NCBI GenBank assembly: GCA_900548545.1
Contig: URKX01000008.1
Span: 1 to 64,000 of the forward strand
DNA from: an uncultured Oscillospiraceae bacterium
GTDB taxonomy: Bacteria > Bacillota > Clostridia > Oscillospirales > Acutalibacteraceae
Direction of reading: 5' to 3'
Length of the DNA stretch: 64,000 nucleotides
In this document: positions 1 to 8,185 of the stretch, piece by piece
How positions within the stretch are numbered: position 1 is the first letter of the stretch
Layout of the letters: every line of letters starts with the position of its first letter
Notes under the pieces: generated by a model
What the model was told of the DNA's origin: nothing
Database searches by the model: none
What the model saw: only the letters and a program-made list of their open reading frames with translations
Program-made: the position numbers and the translations under genes

Positions 1-3
1 TTC

Positions 4-79
4 GCACCATTAGCTCAGTTGGTAGAGCACCTGACTCTTAATCAGGGTGTCCCGGGTTCGAGTCCCTGATGGTGCACCA
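4..79 (+). tRNA. tRNA-Lys (anticodon CTT)
   Basis: A full cloverleaf is visible. The acceptor arm 4-10 pairs with 69-75, the anticodon loop reads CTCTTAA (anticodon CTT), the T-loop is standard, and the CCA end is encoded at 77-79. It is the first of three tightly spaced tRNAs. Confidence 0.97.
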
Positions 80-82
80 AAC

Positions 83-157
83 GGCCCGTTGGTCAAGCGG
101 TTAAGACAGCGGCCTCTCACGCCGTTAACGTGGGTTCGATTCCCGCACGGGTCACCA
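83..157 (+). tRNA. tRNA-Glu (anticodon CTC)
   Basis: The acceptor arm 83-89 pairs with 147-153, the anticodon loop is CTCTCAC (anticodon CTC), and CCA is encoded. It lies 3 bp after tRNA-Lys, so the two are probably co-transcribed. Confidence 0.96.
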
Positions 158-185
158 AGGCAATTCGTAAGAATTGCTTTTATAT

Positions 186-261
186 TCCTCCATAGCTCAG
201 TCGGTAGAGCACGCGGCTGTTAACCGCGGTGTCGTTGGTTCGAGTCCAACTGGGGGAGCCA
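186..261 (+). tRNA. tRNA-Asn (anticodon GTT)
   Basis: The acceptor arm 186-192 pairs with 251-257, the loop is CTGTTAA (anticodon GTT), the discriminator is G, and CCA is encoded at 259-261. It is the last gene of the tRNA cluster, directly before a terminator. Confidence 0.97.
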
Positions 262-262
262 A

Positions 263-293
263 AACCTGCAGACATTTGTTTGCAGGTTTTTTT
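263..293 (+). terminator. Intrinsic terminator of the tRNA cluster
   Basis: An 8-bp stem AACCTGCA/TGCAGGTT is followed by a run of seven T. It sits 2 bp after the tRNA-Asn CCA end. Confidence 0.9.
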
Positions 294-300
294 GTAAAAA

Positions 301-340
301 AAGAAAAGCCGCCTTACATTCCTGAAGAAGTAAGGCGGCT
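301..340 (-). terminator. Intrinsic terminator, minus strand
   Basis: A perfect 11-bp stem (307-317 with 330-340) is flanked by an A-rich run on the left, which reads as a T-run on the minus strand. It lies 15 bp after the stop codon of the Nudix remnant, which it probably terminated. Confidence 0.75.
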
Positions 341-355
341 TACTGTTTTTGTTAC

Positions 356-496
356 TTAGCACTGCAATTCATCCCGGTGCAGGTCAACCTGCATCAGGAT
401 ATGTCCCATGCCTTTGTAGGGGTTCTTTCGACTTTTGCACAGCAGTATCGTTGCGGCGGTTTCGTCAAACACGACAATAGCGTTGTATCCTTGCAC
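356..496 (-). pseudogene. Truncated Nudix hydrolase remnant
   Basis: The 46-residue minus-strand frame starts at a GTG preceded by AGGAGGG. It resembles the first strand-turn-strand of Nudix hydrolases: NAIVVFD, then ILLCKSRKNPYKGM, the usual run-up to the GG-K-E-GE Nudix box. The box itself is missing. After PYKGM the protein jumps to about 16 unrelated residues and stops. The ribosome binding site and a downstream terminator are intact, so only the catalytic part was lost, probably by internal deletion. The family call rests on a short N-terminal match and is tentative. An unrelated small protein is the alternative. Confidence 0.45.
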
Positions 497-602
497 AGCT
501 CTGGCCCTCCTAACTGTCCTTTTACAAAAATTGTACCACGCCTTCGTTTCCTTTTCAACCAAGACCGGGGATCTTTTAGGCAGTTTCCCAAAATAAAAGG
601 AA

Positions 603-633
603 AGATCCTGGACACAAAATGCGTCCAGGATCT
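603..633. repeat. Perfect 11-bp inverted repeat
   Basis: AGATCCTGGAC is mirrored by GTCCAGGATCT with a 9-nt loop. It may be a weak terminator in either direction, since it is flanked by AAA and TTT. No other feature was found between the Nudix remnant and the tRNA-Leu terminator. Confidence 0.5.
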
Positions 634-690
634 TTCTGGATTTACGCTACAAAATAGATACCCGACATAAACGCAAGCGAAAAGGCAAAA

Positions 691-730
691 TAAAAAACTG
701 AGCCAGGAACGCGAAGCGCGTCCAGGCTCA
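691..730 (-). terminator. Terminator downstream of tRNA-Leu
   Basis: The stem TGAGCC/GGCTCA encloses a shorter inner hairpin and is followed, on the minus strand, by a run of six T. It lies 4 bp past the tRNA-Leu 3' end. Confidence 0.75.
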
Positions 731-733
731 GCC

Positions 734-820
734 TGGTGCCGGTGGCCGGACTCGAACCGGCACGGTATCGCTACCGGTGGATTTTGAGTCCACTACGTCT
801 GCCAATTCCATCACACCGGC
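734..820 (-). tRNA. tRNA-Leu (anticodon CAA)
   Basis: Read on the minus strand, this is an 87-nt tRNA with the long variable arm of class II tRNAs, anticodon loop CTCAAAA (anticodon CAA), an acceptor stem starting GCCGGTG, and an encoded CCA (734-736 on the plus strand). Confidence 0.96.
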
Positions 821-887
821 GTATGCGGAAAAGCAGGTCTTATTATACATCCTCTGAGAGAAAAATGCAAGCCTTTTCTGAAAAGAT

Positions 888-1775
888 TTAAAAAGTTTCC
901 AAACCGCCCTGTGTTCCGAAGTAAGATTCCCGGTATTGAGAGAGCTGCCAGGGCCAGTCTGTCTGGATCACCCGGATCCCTTTCCGGAACATCTCTCCCC
1001 AGGAAGCATCCGGATTCCCGTCTAAAGCCACGTTGTCGTCTAAGCCTGCAAACAGAGTGCCTGCTTTGTGGGGCCGCAGCTTGATAGCGTTGGCCCAGGC
1101 AAAGACGCCGGCCTCCGTCAGCCGCTGGATCAGACCGTCCTGGAACAAGGCGTCCTCTTTGGTGGAGGCCTGTAGTTCCATGCCCACCAAGTTGATGCCC
1201 GGCCAAGCCAGCGCCTGCTCCACTTCCTCCAAGTTCCGCACAATGGCCATATAGGGGTACTTTTGGGGGCAATTTTGGAAGAATCCCAGGTATTCCGGCT
1301 TCACCGGCGTCTTGATGATTGCCTGGTGCAAAGCATGGGGGTAGCGGTTCAATACGTCGGTCAGTTGGGGCAGGTAATCCCAAGCCCGGTCAATGTTGAA
1401 AAGTTCCCCGTGGCAGAAGGCGCACAGAATGTCCTCCAGTTTTTCCACGTGGACGCCGCTGGGTTCAAATACGGTGTTGATATACACCAGGGAGCCGATT
1501 TCCTGGGAGGACATGGTTTTGATGTTTTCCTGCCGGCCCAGGTTTCCAGGCTCGGTGCCATCGTGGAAGGCATAAAACACCCCGTCGGTGGAAGGGGCCA
1601 GGTCACATTCAAAAATGTCCCCGCCCATTTGCCGGGAAATCCGGTAGGCTTGGATGGTGTTTTGAGCCACATTGCCGCCCCAGGTACCCCGGTGTACCGC
1701 GATGAGTACCTGCTTTTCCTCCAGCTGGCGGTTCAGGTTGGTGTTGATCTCCCGGTATTCTTCTTTGCCGAACAT
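888..1775 (-). CDS. Glycerophosphodiester phosphodiesterase family protein
   Basis: This 295-residue cytoplasmic enzyme has no signal peptide. It carries the GDPD signature in a TIM-barrel layout: H28-R29-G near the N-terminus, E56 and D58 (FECD), and H71-D72 (FHDG), which bind the metal and act in catalysis. It is expected to hydrolyse glycerophosphodiesters to sn-glycerol-3-phosphate and an alcohol. The ATG at 1775 was chosen because AGGAGGG lies 7 nt upstream; an in-frame TTG two codons earlier is too close to that site. The gene stands alone between tRNA-Leu and the ileS leader. The substrate head group cannot be read from the sequence. Confidence 0.85.
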   Translation of the reverse strand: MFGKEEYREINTNLNRQLEEKQVLIAVHRGTWGGNVAQNTIQAYRISRQMGGDIFECDLAPSTDGVFYAFHDGTEPGNLGRQENIKTMSSQEIGSLVYINTVFEPSGVHVEKLEDILCAFCHGELFNIDRAWDYLPQLTDVLNRYPHALHQAIIKTPVKPEYLGFFQNCPQKYPYMAIVRNLEEVEQALAWPGINLVGMELQASTKEDALFQDGLIQRLTEAGVFAWANAIKLRPHKAGTLFAGLDDNVALDGNPDASWGEMFRKGIRVIQTDWPWQLSQYRESYFGTQGGLETF

Positions 1776-1875
1776 GGGCAAACCCTCCTTTTGTGATCCT
1801 GATGCACCATTATACCCCTCTTTTTGATGTTTTACAACAAGCCCTGCCTCTTCCTTGGGAAAAAGCGGCCTGTAC

Positions 1876-1904
1876 TTGACTTTGATAGGGCGCTGTGATA
1901 GAAT
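1876..1904 (+). promoter_or_regulatory. Promoter of the ileS T-box transcript
   Basis: TTGACT and TAGAAT are separated by 17 bp, and transcription would start about 1911, at the beginning of the T-box leader. Confidence 0.7.
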
Positions 1905-1910
1905 ATTTTC

Positions 1911-2217
1911 CGAAAAAGTGCGGCCTGGCCCTTTCCCGGGGCTGGGTTTTAAAAAGGCTGTGAAGGAGATAGGCGGGTGCGCAAGGCACCTCAGAGAGCC
2001 GGCGGCAGGTGGAAAGCCGGTGGGCCAACCGTTTTCCGTATCCCTCCCGAGCCGCGAGCCTAACGGGCTGTGTTCCCTTTGAAGGACACTTCCCTAGTAA
2101 GCAGAGCCGGTCCCCCGCCGTTACCGGGGCGCGTATTGTTGGATATGCCGGAATGGGTGGTTGAATAAGCGAAGCCGAGCCTTCGTCCCGTTTGCGCGGG
2201 ACGTGGGCTTTTTTTAT
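1911..2217 (+). promoter_or_regulatory. T-box leader, isoleucine-specific (upstream of ileS)
   Basis: The stem I apical motif AGAGAGCCGG with its GGTGGAAAGCCGG partner is present around 1993-2025. The specifier codon ATC is at 2040-2042. The T-box bulge TGGT at 2158-2161 can pair with an ACCA tRNA end, and tRNA-Ile has A73. A strong terminator hairpin with a T7 run sits at 2178-2216. The logic is standard: uncharged tRNA-Ile binds, the antiterminator forms, and ileS is transcribed. Confidence 0.92.
2178..2216 (+). terminator. T-box regulatory terminator
   Basis: The GC-rich stem CGTCCCG/CGGGACG extends to AGCC/GGGCT and is followed by seven T. It ends 47 bp before the ileS start. Confidence 0.88.
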
Positions 2218-2263
2218 GCGTCGATTCCGGTACACTGGAAAGACCAGAGAAAGGATGGCTGCC

Positions 2264-5200
2264 ATGAGCAAGTATCAGGAGGTATCCACAAACCTGAACT
2301 TTGTGGAGCGGGAAGAAAAAACCGAGAAATTTTGGGAAGAAAATCAGATTTTTGAAAAGAGCGTAAAAGAGCGGGAAGGCCACCCCTCGTACGTGTTCTA
2401 CGACGGGCCGCCCACTGCCAATGGCAAGCCTCACATTGGCCATTTGCAGACCCGTTCCTTTAAAGACCTGTTTCCCCGGTTCCACACCATGAAAGGGGAG
2501 ATGGTCCCCCGGAAAGCTGGTTGGGACACCCACGGCCTGCCGGTGGAGCTGGAAGTGGAAAAGCTGTTGCACATCAACGGCAAGGAGCAGATCGAGGAAT
2601 ATGGCATTGCTCCCTTTATCGACAAGTGCAAAGAGAGCGTGTGGAAGTACAAGGGGATGTGGGAAGATTTCTCCAAAGATGTGGGCTTCTGGGCCGACAT
2701 GGAGCACCCCTATGTGACCTACGACAACAGCTTTATCGAGTCTGAGTGGTGGGCCCTCAAGCAGATCTGGGACCGGGGCCTGCTGTACAAGGGCTTTAAG
2801 ATCGTCCCCTACTGCCCCCGCTGCGGCACCCCTCTGTCCTCCCACGAAGTGGCCCAGGGCTACAAGGACGTGAAGGAGCGTTCCGCCGTTGCTAAGTTCC
2901 GCTGCAAGGACGAGGATGCCTTCATTCTGGCCTGGACCACCACCCCCTGGACCCTGCCCTCCAACGTGGCCCTGTGCGTCAACGCCAATGAGGACTATGT
3001 GAAGGTGGAAAGCAAAGGGGAAACTTACTACCTGGCACAGGCTCTGTGCGACACCGTGCTGGGCGAAGGGGAGTACACGGTGTTGGAAACCTACAAGGGT
3101 GCCGACCTGGAAGGCAAGGAATATGAGCCGCTGTATCAGTTTGTCAGCCCCAAGGAAAAGTGCTGGTACGTGGTCTGCGACGACTACGTCACCCTGACCG
3201 ACGGTACCGGCGTGGTGCACATTGCCCCGGCCTTCGGTGAGGACGACGCCAAGGTGGGCCGGAAATACGGCCTGCCCCTGGTGCAGTTGGTGGACGGCAA
3301 AGGCCAGATGACCCCCGAAACCAAGTGGCCTGGGGTGTTCTGCAAGGATGCCGACAAGGAGATCCTGAAAGACCTGGATGAGCGGGGCTTGCTGTTCTCC
3401 GCGCCCAAGTTCGAGCACAGCTATCCCTTCTGCTGGCGCTGTGACACCCCCCTGATCTACTACGCCCGGGAGTCTTGGTATATCAAGATGACCGACGTGA
3501 AGGACGAGCTGATCCAGAACAACAACACCGTCAACTGGCTGCCTGAGAGCATTGGCAAGGGCCGGTTTGGCGATTGGCTGGAGAACGTCCAGGATTGGGC
3601 CGTCAGCCGGAACCGCTACTGGGGCACGCCTTTGAACATCTGGGAGTGCGAGTGCGGCCATCGTCATGCCATTGGCAGTATTGCCGAACTGAAAGAGATG
3701 TCCCCCAACTGCCCGGAGGACATTGAGCTCCACCGCCCCTATGTGGATGCGGTCACCATCACCTGCCCTCACTGCGGCAAGCAGATGCACCGTGTGCCGG
3801 AAGTGATCGACTGCTGGTTCGATTCCGGCTCCATGCCCTTTGCCCAGCATCACTACCCCTTTGAAAACAAGGAGCTGTTCGAGCAGCAGTTCCCCGCGGA
3901 CTTCATCTCCGAGGCCGTGGACCAGACCCGCGGCTGGTTCTATTCGCTGCTGGCCATTTCCACCCTGCTGTTCCACAAGTCCCCCTTTAAGAATGTGTTG
4001 GTCCAGGGCTTGGTCCAGGACGAGAACGGCCAGAAGATGTCCAAGTCTAAGGGCAATGCCGTGGATCCCATGGAAGCCTTGAAGAAGTTTGGCGCCGATC
4101 CCCTGCGCTGGTACTTCTATACCAACTCCGCCCCCTGGCTGCCCAGCCGGTTCCATGAAAAGGCTGTCATCGAGGGCCAGAAGAAGTTCTTCTCCACCCT
4201 GTGGAACACCTACGCCTTCTTTGTGCTGTATGCCAACATCGACGAGTTTGACGCCACCCAGTACAAGCTGGAGGATTGCGCTCTCACGGTGATGGACAAG
4301 TGGCTGCTGTCCCGGCTGAACACCGCTGTAAAGGCTGTGGATGACAACCTCTCTGCCTATAAAGTCCCCGAAGCTGCCCGTGCTTTGCAGGACTTCGTGG
4401 ATGAGCTGAGCAACTGGTACGTGCGGCGCAGCCGGGAGCGGTTCTGGGCACAGGGGGAGAGCCGTGACAAGACTGCTGCCTTCATGACCCTGTACACTGC
4501 CCTGGTGACCACTGCCAAGATGGCTGCTCCCATGGCTCCCTTTATGAGCGAGGAGATCTACCGCAACCTGGTGTGCTCGGTGGACCATGCGGCGCCGGAA
4601 AGCGTGCACCTGTGCGCGTATCCCACCTATGAGGAAAGCTGGGTGGACAAGAAGCTGGAGGCCGACATGGATGAGGTACTGCGGGTGGTAACCCTGGGGC
4701 GCGCTGCCCGGAACCAGGCCAACCTGAAGAACCGCCAGCCCCTGCAGGCGCTGTACACCGACGCCGACCAGGGCCTGGGCGAATTGTATCAGCACATCAT
4801 CAAGCAGGAGCTGAACGTGAAGGAGATCCAGTTCCTGACGGATATGTCCCAGTTCACCGCCTACACCTTCAAACCCCAGTTGAAGATCCTGGGCAAGAAG
4901 CTGGGCAAACAGCTGGGCGAGGTGCGTCAGGCGCTGCAAGAGCTGGACGGCTCCGCGGCAAAGAAAGAGCTGGACTCCACCGGCAGCCTGAAGCTCTCCC
5001 TGGCCAGCGGCGAAGTGGAGCTGGCACCGGAGGAGCTGCTCATCGACACCGCCCAGAAAGAGGGCTACACCTCTGTTTCCGACCGCGGCCTCACCGTGGT
5101 GCTGGACACCGCCCTCAACGACCAGCTCATTGAGGAGGGCTTTGTGCGGGAGATCGTCAGCAAGCTGCAGTCCATGCGCAAGGATGCCGGGTTCAACGTC

Positions 5201-5383
5201 ACCGACCACATTGAAGTCTATTGCCAGGGCAACGAGAAAGTGGCCCAGGTGTTTGCAGATAACCAGGATTCCATCCTCCACGACGTCCTGGGCAACGCCT
5301 GCCACATGGATACCCTGGACGGCTACACCGCCTCTTGGGACGTCAATGGCCAGCAGGTCACCTTTGGCGTGAAGCGGGTGTAA
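2264..5383 (+). CDS. ileS: Isoleucyl-tRNA synthetase, type 2
   Basis: This 1,039-residue class I synthetase charges tRNA-Ile. HIGH is at residues 57-60 and KMSKS at 591-595. A CP1 editing domain and a C-terminal anticodon-binding region follow the usual order. The N-terminal block FYDGPPTANG-KPHIGH and the overall length match the IleS2 branch (eukaryote-like) rather than the common bacterial IleS1, whose block reads LHDGPPYANG. IleS2 enzymes are known for low mupirocin sensitivity. The ATG at 2264 is favoured over ATG 2255 because GAAAGGA lies about 8 nt upstream. Expression is governed by the isoleucine T-box. The gene ends before a bidirectional terminator. Confidence 0.97.
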   Translation: MSKYQEVSTNLNFVEREEKTEKFWEENQIFEKSVKEREGHPSYVFYDGPPTANGKPHIGHLQTRSFKDLFPRFHTMKGEMVPRKAGWDTHGLPVELEVEKLLHINGKEQIEEYGIAPFIDKCKESVWKYKGMWEDFSKDVGFWADMEHPYVTYDNSFIESEWWALKQIWDRGLLYKGFKIVPYCPRCGTPLSSHEVAQGYKDVKERSAVAKFRCKDEDAFILAWTTTPWTLPSNVALCVNANEDYVKVESKGETYYLAQALCDTVLGEGEYTVLETYKGADLEGKEYEPLYQFVSPKEKCWYVVCDDYVTLTDGTGVVHIAPAFGEDDAKVGRKYGLPLVQLVDGKGQMTPETKWPGVFCKDADKEILKDLDERGLLFSAPKFEHSYPFCWRCDTPLIYYARESWYIKMTDVKDELIQNNNTVNWLPESIGKGRFGDWLENVQDWAVSRNRYWGTPLNIWECECGHRHAIGSIAELKEMSPNCPEDIELHRPYVDAVTITCPHCGKQMHRVPEVIDCWFDSGSMPFAQHHYPFENKELFEQQFPADFISEAVDQTRGWFYSLLAISTLLFHKSPFKNVLVQGLVQDENGQKMSKSKGNAVDPMEALKKFGADPLRWYFYTNSAPWLPSRFHEKAVIEGQKKFFSTLWNTYAFFVLYANIDEFDATQYKLEDCALTVMDKWLLSRLNTAVKAVDDNLSAYKVPEAARALQDFVDELSNWYVRRSRERFWAQGESRDKTAAFMTLYTALVTTAKMAAPMAPFMSEEIYRNLVCSVDHAAPESVHLCAYPTYEESWVDKKLEADMDEVLRVVTLGRAARNQANLKNRQPLQALYTDADQGLGELYQHIIKQELNVKEIQFLTDMSQFTAYTFKPQLKILGKKLGKQLGEVRQALQELDGSAAKKELDSTGSLKLSLASGEVELAPEELLIDTAQKEGYTSVSDRGLTVVLDTALNDQLIEEGFVREIVSKLQSMRKDAGFNVTDHIEVYCQGNEKVAQVFADNQDSILHDVLGNACHMDTLDGYTASWDVNGQQVTFGVKRV

Positions 5384-5400
5384 ACGCAAGAGCACAACAA

Positions 5401-5432
5401 AAGGGCCGCCCCTTGTGGAACGGCCCTTTTTG
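5401..5432. terminator. Bidirectional terminator between ileS and the Gfo/Idh gene
   Basis: AAGGGCCG (5401-5408) pairs with CGGCCCTT (5421-5428) and is followed by T5. A-residues on the left let it serve the convergent minus-strand gene too. Confidence 0.88.
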
Positions 5433-5439
5433 CTGCCTT

Positions 5440-6414
5440 TTATGCGAAGACGTATTTCTGTTCTGTGCGCCAGGCTTCGTAAGCGCCCACCATCAGTTTG
5501 GTCAGGGCCACGGCTTCGTCCATGCCGCTTTCAATGGTGCCTCCCACGCCGCAGCAGGCGGAAAGCCAGGCATCCACCGGCATAGGGGAGGAGGCGGGCA
5601 GGTCTTCCAGCTCCACCACCTTGCCATCGGTTTCCGGGCAGCTGTACTCCAGCTTGTTGTTGTGCACCAACAGGGAACCCTGGGTGCCGCTCATTTCCAA
5701 AATGTACCCGTTGCCCGTGGTGACAAACCCGGTTTCGGATACGCCGATGGCTCCGTTTGCAAATTCGATGACGGATACCGCGTTGTCCTCCACGCCCCGG
5801 CCTGTCACCTGGGTGAACTGGGAAACGATGCTTTTGGGCTCGCCCAAGAACCAGTGGAGGGTGTACATGGGATGGGCCCCCAGGTCGATCATGGCGCCGC
5901 CGCCTGTCTGGGCGGGGTCATAGAAGTGGGGGGGCAGCCACCCGGCAGAGCTGCCGTTGTGGGCGTCCCGCACCCGGGCGTAAGTGATCTGGCCCAGCTT
6001 GCCGCTTTCCACCAGGGCTTTGGCGGCCTTCAGGGTGGGCCAAGTCTTGTGGGGATAGGAGATGGCAAATTTCACGCCGCTCTCCTTGACAGCTTGGGCG
6101 ATCTCCTGGGCGTCCTCGTTGGTGAGGGCCAGCACCTTTTCGGTGAAGATATGTTTCTTTGCTTTGGCGGCTGCCAGCAGCACCGCTTTGTGCTGGCTGG
6201 TGGCTGTGGTGACCTGCACGCCTTTGATGGAGGGGTCCTCCCAGATGGCATCCAGGTCCGGCTGGAAGGGGATGCCCAGCTGCTGGGCCATGGCCTTGCC
6301 CCGTTCCTGGTTGTCATCCCACAGGCAGGCAAGCTCCCCCTGGGGGTTGTTCAAAATGGCTTCCGCGTACTCGTGGGTGTGGACGTGCCACGCCCCAATG
6401 ACAGCAATCTTCAT
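5440..6414 (-). CDS. Gfo/Idh/MocA family oxidoreductase
   Basis: This 324-residue protein has an N-terminal NAD(P)-binding Rossmann fold (MKIAVIGAWHVHTHEYAEA, with a relaxed glycine motif), the family EK motif in FTEKVLALT, and the C-terminal dimerisation/catalytic domain containing GGGAMIDLGAHPMYTLHWFLG with D and H in the expected places. Such enzymes oxidise or reduce sugars, inositols or related polyols; the substrate cannot be told. GGGAGG lies 9 nt before the ATG at 6414, which rules out the longer frame start. It is a single gene, convergent with ileS. Confidence 0.85.
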   Translation of the reverse strand: MKIAVIGAWHVHTHEYAEAILNNPQGELACLWDDNQERGKAMAQQLGIPFQPDLDAIWEDPSIKGVQVTTATSQHKAVLLAAAKAKKHIFTEKVLALTNEDAQEIAQAVKESGVKFAISYPHKTWPTLKAAKALVESGKLGQITYARVRDAHNGSSAGWLPPHFYDPAQTGGGAMIDLGAHPMYTLHWFLGEPKSIVSQFTQVTGRGVEDNAVSVIEFANGAIGVSETGFVTTGNGYILEMSGTQGSLLVHNNKLEYSCPETDGKVVELEDLPASSPMPVDAWLSACCGVGGTIESGMDEAVALTKLMVGAYEAWRTEQKYVFA

Positions 6415-6594
6415 CAGTTGTTTCCTCCCGGAAAGAAAAATTCGCTTATACCATAGCATCCCGCTCTGCGGAATGCAAGAGGGAATTGAAAAAACAAGAT
6501 GCCCGCCTGAAAGGCCGCGGGGGAGGGTTTGTGCGGTCCAATGGGGTAAGGGGGCCTTCCGGGGCGAGGATCCCCTCTGCGCGGCCGGAGAGGT

Positions 6595-6628
6595 AAAAAG
6601 GGCAGGGGCTTTGAAAGCCCCTGCCCTG
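6595..6628 (-). terminator. Terminator of the GHKL-like gene
   Basis: A perfect stem (AGGGCAGGGGCTT with its complement) is followed on the minus strand by TTTTT. It lies about 15 bp beyond the stop at 6643. The stretch 6415-6594 to its left holds nothing recognisable. Confidence 0.85.
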
Positions 6629-6642
6629 GAGTATCGAAAGAT

Positions 6643-7947
6643 TCAAAAACGAAGAGACAGGTGGATGATCACTTCCCCGGACGTGCCGGAAAGGGAAAGC
6701 TTCCCGCTGTAGCGCCCCACGATTTCCCGGGCGTTTTCCAGCCCATGGAGACTATCGTCTTCCTGGCCTTCCTCAAATAGCCAGGCCAGCGTTTGGGAGA
6801 GGGTCTTCCCCTTCCAGTCGAAGGGGGCTTTTTGGGGCAGTTCCCCCGAGTAGACCACTTCCATAGTCAAGGTGTCCTCCCCCGGGAAAGCGGCAAAGTG
6901 GATGTTCCGTTCCCCATCGTAGAGGGCGGCGTCCCCGCAGGCCCGGCTGAGAAGCTCGCTGGTGAGCACACAGAGTTCCGCCGTGGAGAGAGGTGTCTCC
7001 CCGGTGACGGCGTTGCTTTCAAAGTGGATGTGGTTGTGAGAGGCAAATACCGCTTTTGACGCGATGACAGCGTTTAGATAGGGGTTCTCACTGTAGGTAT
7101 GGAACAGGGGGGAGGAGGACACGTTTTCCTTAAATACGGAAGCATAGCGGGGGACCATCTCCCCGTTGCCGTCTTGAAGCATCACGTTCACCGTGTCCAG
7201 GGCGTATTCACCTTCCTTCCAGCCCGCCTTGGCCTCTTTAACGGCAGCCAAAGTGTCGGCGTAATCGCCGGCTTTCATGTCCAGCAGCCGGGAACGGGAA
7301 GCATCCTGGGCGGCCCGTTGAATGTACTGGCCGCCTTGATACAGGGAGCGGAACGCGAAGATCACCGCCAGGAACAGCAGGGTGGCAGCCAGCAGCCGTG
7401 CCCCGGGAATGTGCACCCGGAAGAGGAAGTCTACCCGGCCGTTGGCAACGCCGCAAATGCCCAGCTGTACCAGGGACATCCCAATGAAAAAGGCAGAAGG
7501 CCCCTGGCCGCTGAACAGCTGGTAAGGGTGGTAGAGGCACAGCCCCAACAGGGCAGCCAACAGCACCTGGCCCAGAACGGCGGCAACCCCCGCAAAGGCG
7601 CCCGCGGTGGGGAAGGGCAGCGCGCCCAAGACAGGGGGCAAGAAAGCCTCCAGATAAAAATGGCAGGAAAGCGCTAACAGCGCCACATAAAATTTTTGCA
7701 AAAAGTTGTTCCGCGAGAGGAACACCGAAGCGGCAAACAGCACCAAAAGCCCTCCCGCTACACCGTAGGAAGGCCCCAGCGTTTTGGCGACGATCCCTCC
7801 CACCCCCAGGGCAATCAGGAATCCAACGCCATAGCAGGCCACAGTGACCCACAGGCGGAAGCGGTCTTCCAACAGGACAAGAAACAGCCCTGCCGCGCAG
7901 AGCAGTGAAATGGCAAGATCCGTCACGATGAGCATCCCCTTTTCCAT
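6643..7947 (-). CDS. Membrane sensor with degenerate GHKL (AgrC-like) kinase domain
   Basis: The protein has 434 residues. The N-terminal half has about seven hydrophobic segments. The C-terminal part follows the AgrC/CitA-type GHKL layout: a region in the place of the N-box reads AELCVLTSELLSRACGDAAL, and a final GLENAREIVGRYSGKLSLSG matches the G2/last-strand block of HATPase_c_5. However, the N-box asparagine that binds Mg-ATP is replaced (TSELL instead of TSNLL), the G1 box DNG/GNG is not evident, and no clear phospho-acceptor histidine block is seen. It is therefore probably a non-catalytic sensor. The start is uncertain: ATG 7947 or an in-frame ATG four codons later. A promoter lies 65 bp upstream. 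Confidence 0.6.
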   Translation of the reverse strand: MEKGMLIVTDLAISLLCAAGLFLVLLEDRFRLWVTVACYGVGFLIALGVGGIVAKTLGPSYGVAGGLLVLFAASVFLSRNNFLQKFYVALLALSCHFYLEAFLPPVLGALPFPTAGAFAGVAAVLGQVLLAALLGLCLYHPYQLFSGQGPSAFFIGMSLVQLGICGVANGRVDFLFRVHIPGARLLAATLLFLAVIFAFRSLYQGGQYIQRAAQDASRSRLLDMKAGDYADTLAAVKEAKAGWKEGEYALDTVNVMLQDGNGEMVPRYASVFKENVSSSPLFHTYSENPYLNAVIASKAVFASHNHIHFESNAVTGETPLSTAELCVLTSELLSRACGDAALYDGERNIHFAAFPGEDTLTMEVVYSGELPQKAPFDWKGKTLSQTLAWLFEEGQEDDSLHGLENAREIVGRYSGKLSLSGTSGEVIIHLSLRF

Positions 7948-8011
7948 GCTTGGTCCCAAGAGAAGCGCCCGCCAAACAGGAGGAAACCTCCCCGCGGGGC
8001 TAACTGCGAAT

Positions 8012-8040
8012 AGTATAACATATTCTGTTATGGGAAACAA
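8012..8040 (-). promoter_or_regulatory. Promoter for the GHKL-like gene
   Basis: On the minus strand TTGTTT and TATACT are separated by exactly 17 bp. It is divergent from the DUF4097 gene promoter. Confidence 0.65.
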
Positions 8041-8084
8041 TTTCTTTTTTCCCTATTCAGCTTTTGAAGGGAGTGGGAAATCCA

Positions 8085-8114
8085 TTGACAGCCGGGGTGC
8101 GGGTATTGTAAGAT
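8085..8114 (+). promoter_or_regulatory. Promoter for the DUF4097 gene
   Basis: TTGACA at 8085-8090 and TAAGAT at 8109-8114 have an 18-bp spacer. The -10 overlaps the first copy of a repeated octamer. Confidence 0.55.
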
Positions 8115-8142
8115 ATGGATTGTAAGACGCGAGTTTGTAAGA
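8106..8142 (+). repeat. Three direct repeats of TTGTAAGA
   Basis: Identical octamers begin at 8106, 8120 and 8135, spaced by 14 and 15 bp, between the promoter and the DUF4097 gene start. They resemble tandem binding sites for a regulator, or -35-like elements. Confidence 0.6.
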
Positions 8143-8185
8143 TACTAGTGGTGAAAATACCCAGGGGAAAGGAGGGAGCGGCTGT

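Noticed and set aside
2060..5395. 1,111-codon open frame antisense to ileS
   Set aside because: It mirrors the high-GC codon pattern of ileS, has no binding site or family motifs, and the sense strand carries complete HIGH and KMSKS motifs.
8106..8142. CRISPR-like array
   Set aside because: The repeats are only 8 bp with 6-7 bp gaps and no cas genes are present; operator-type sites fit better.
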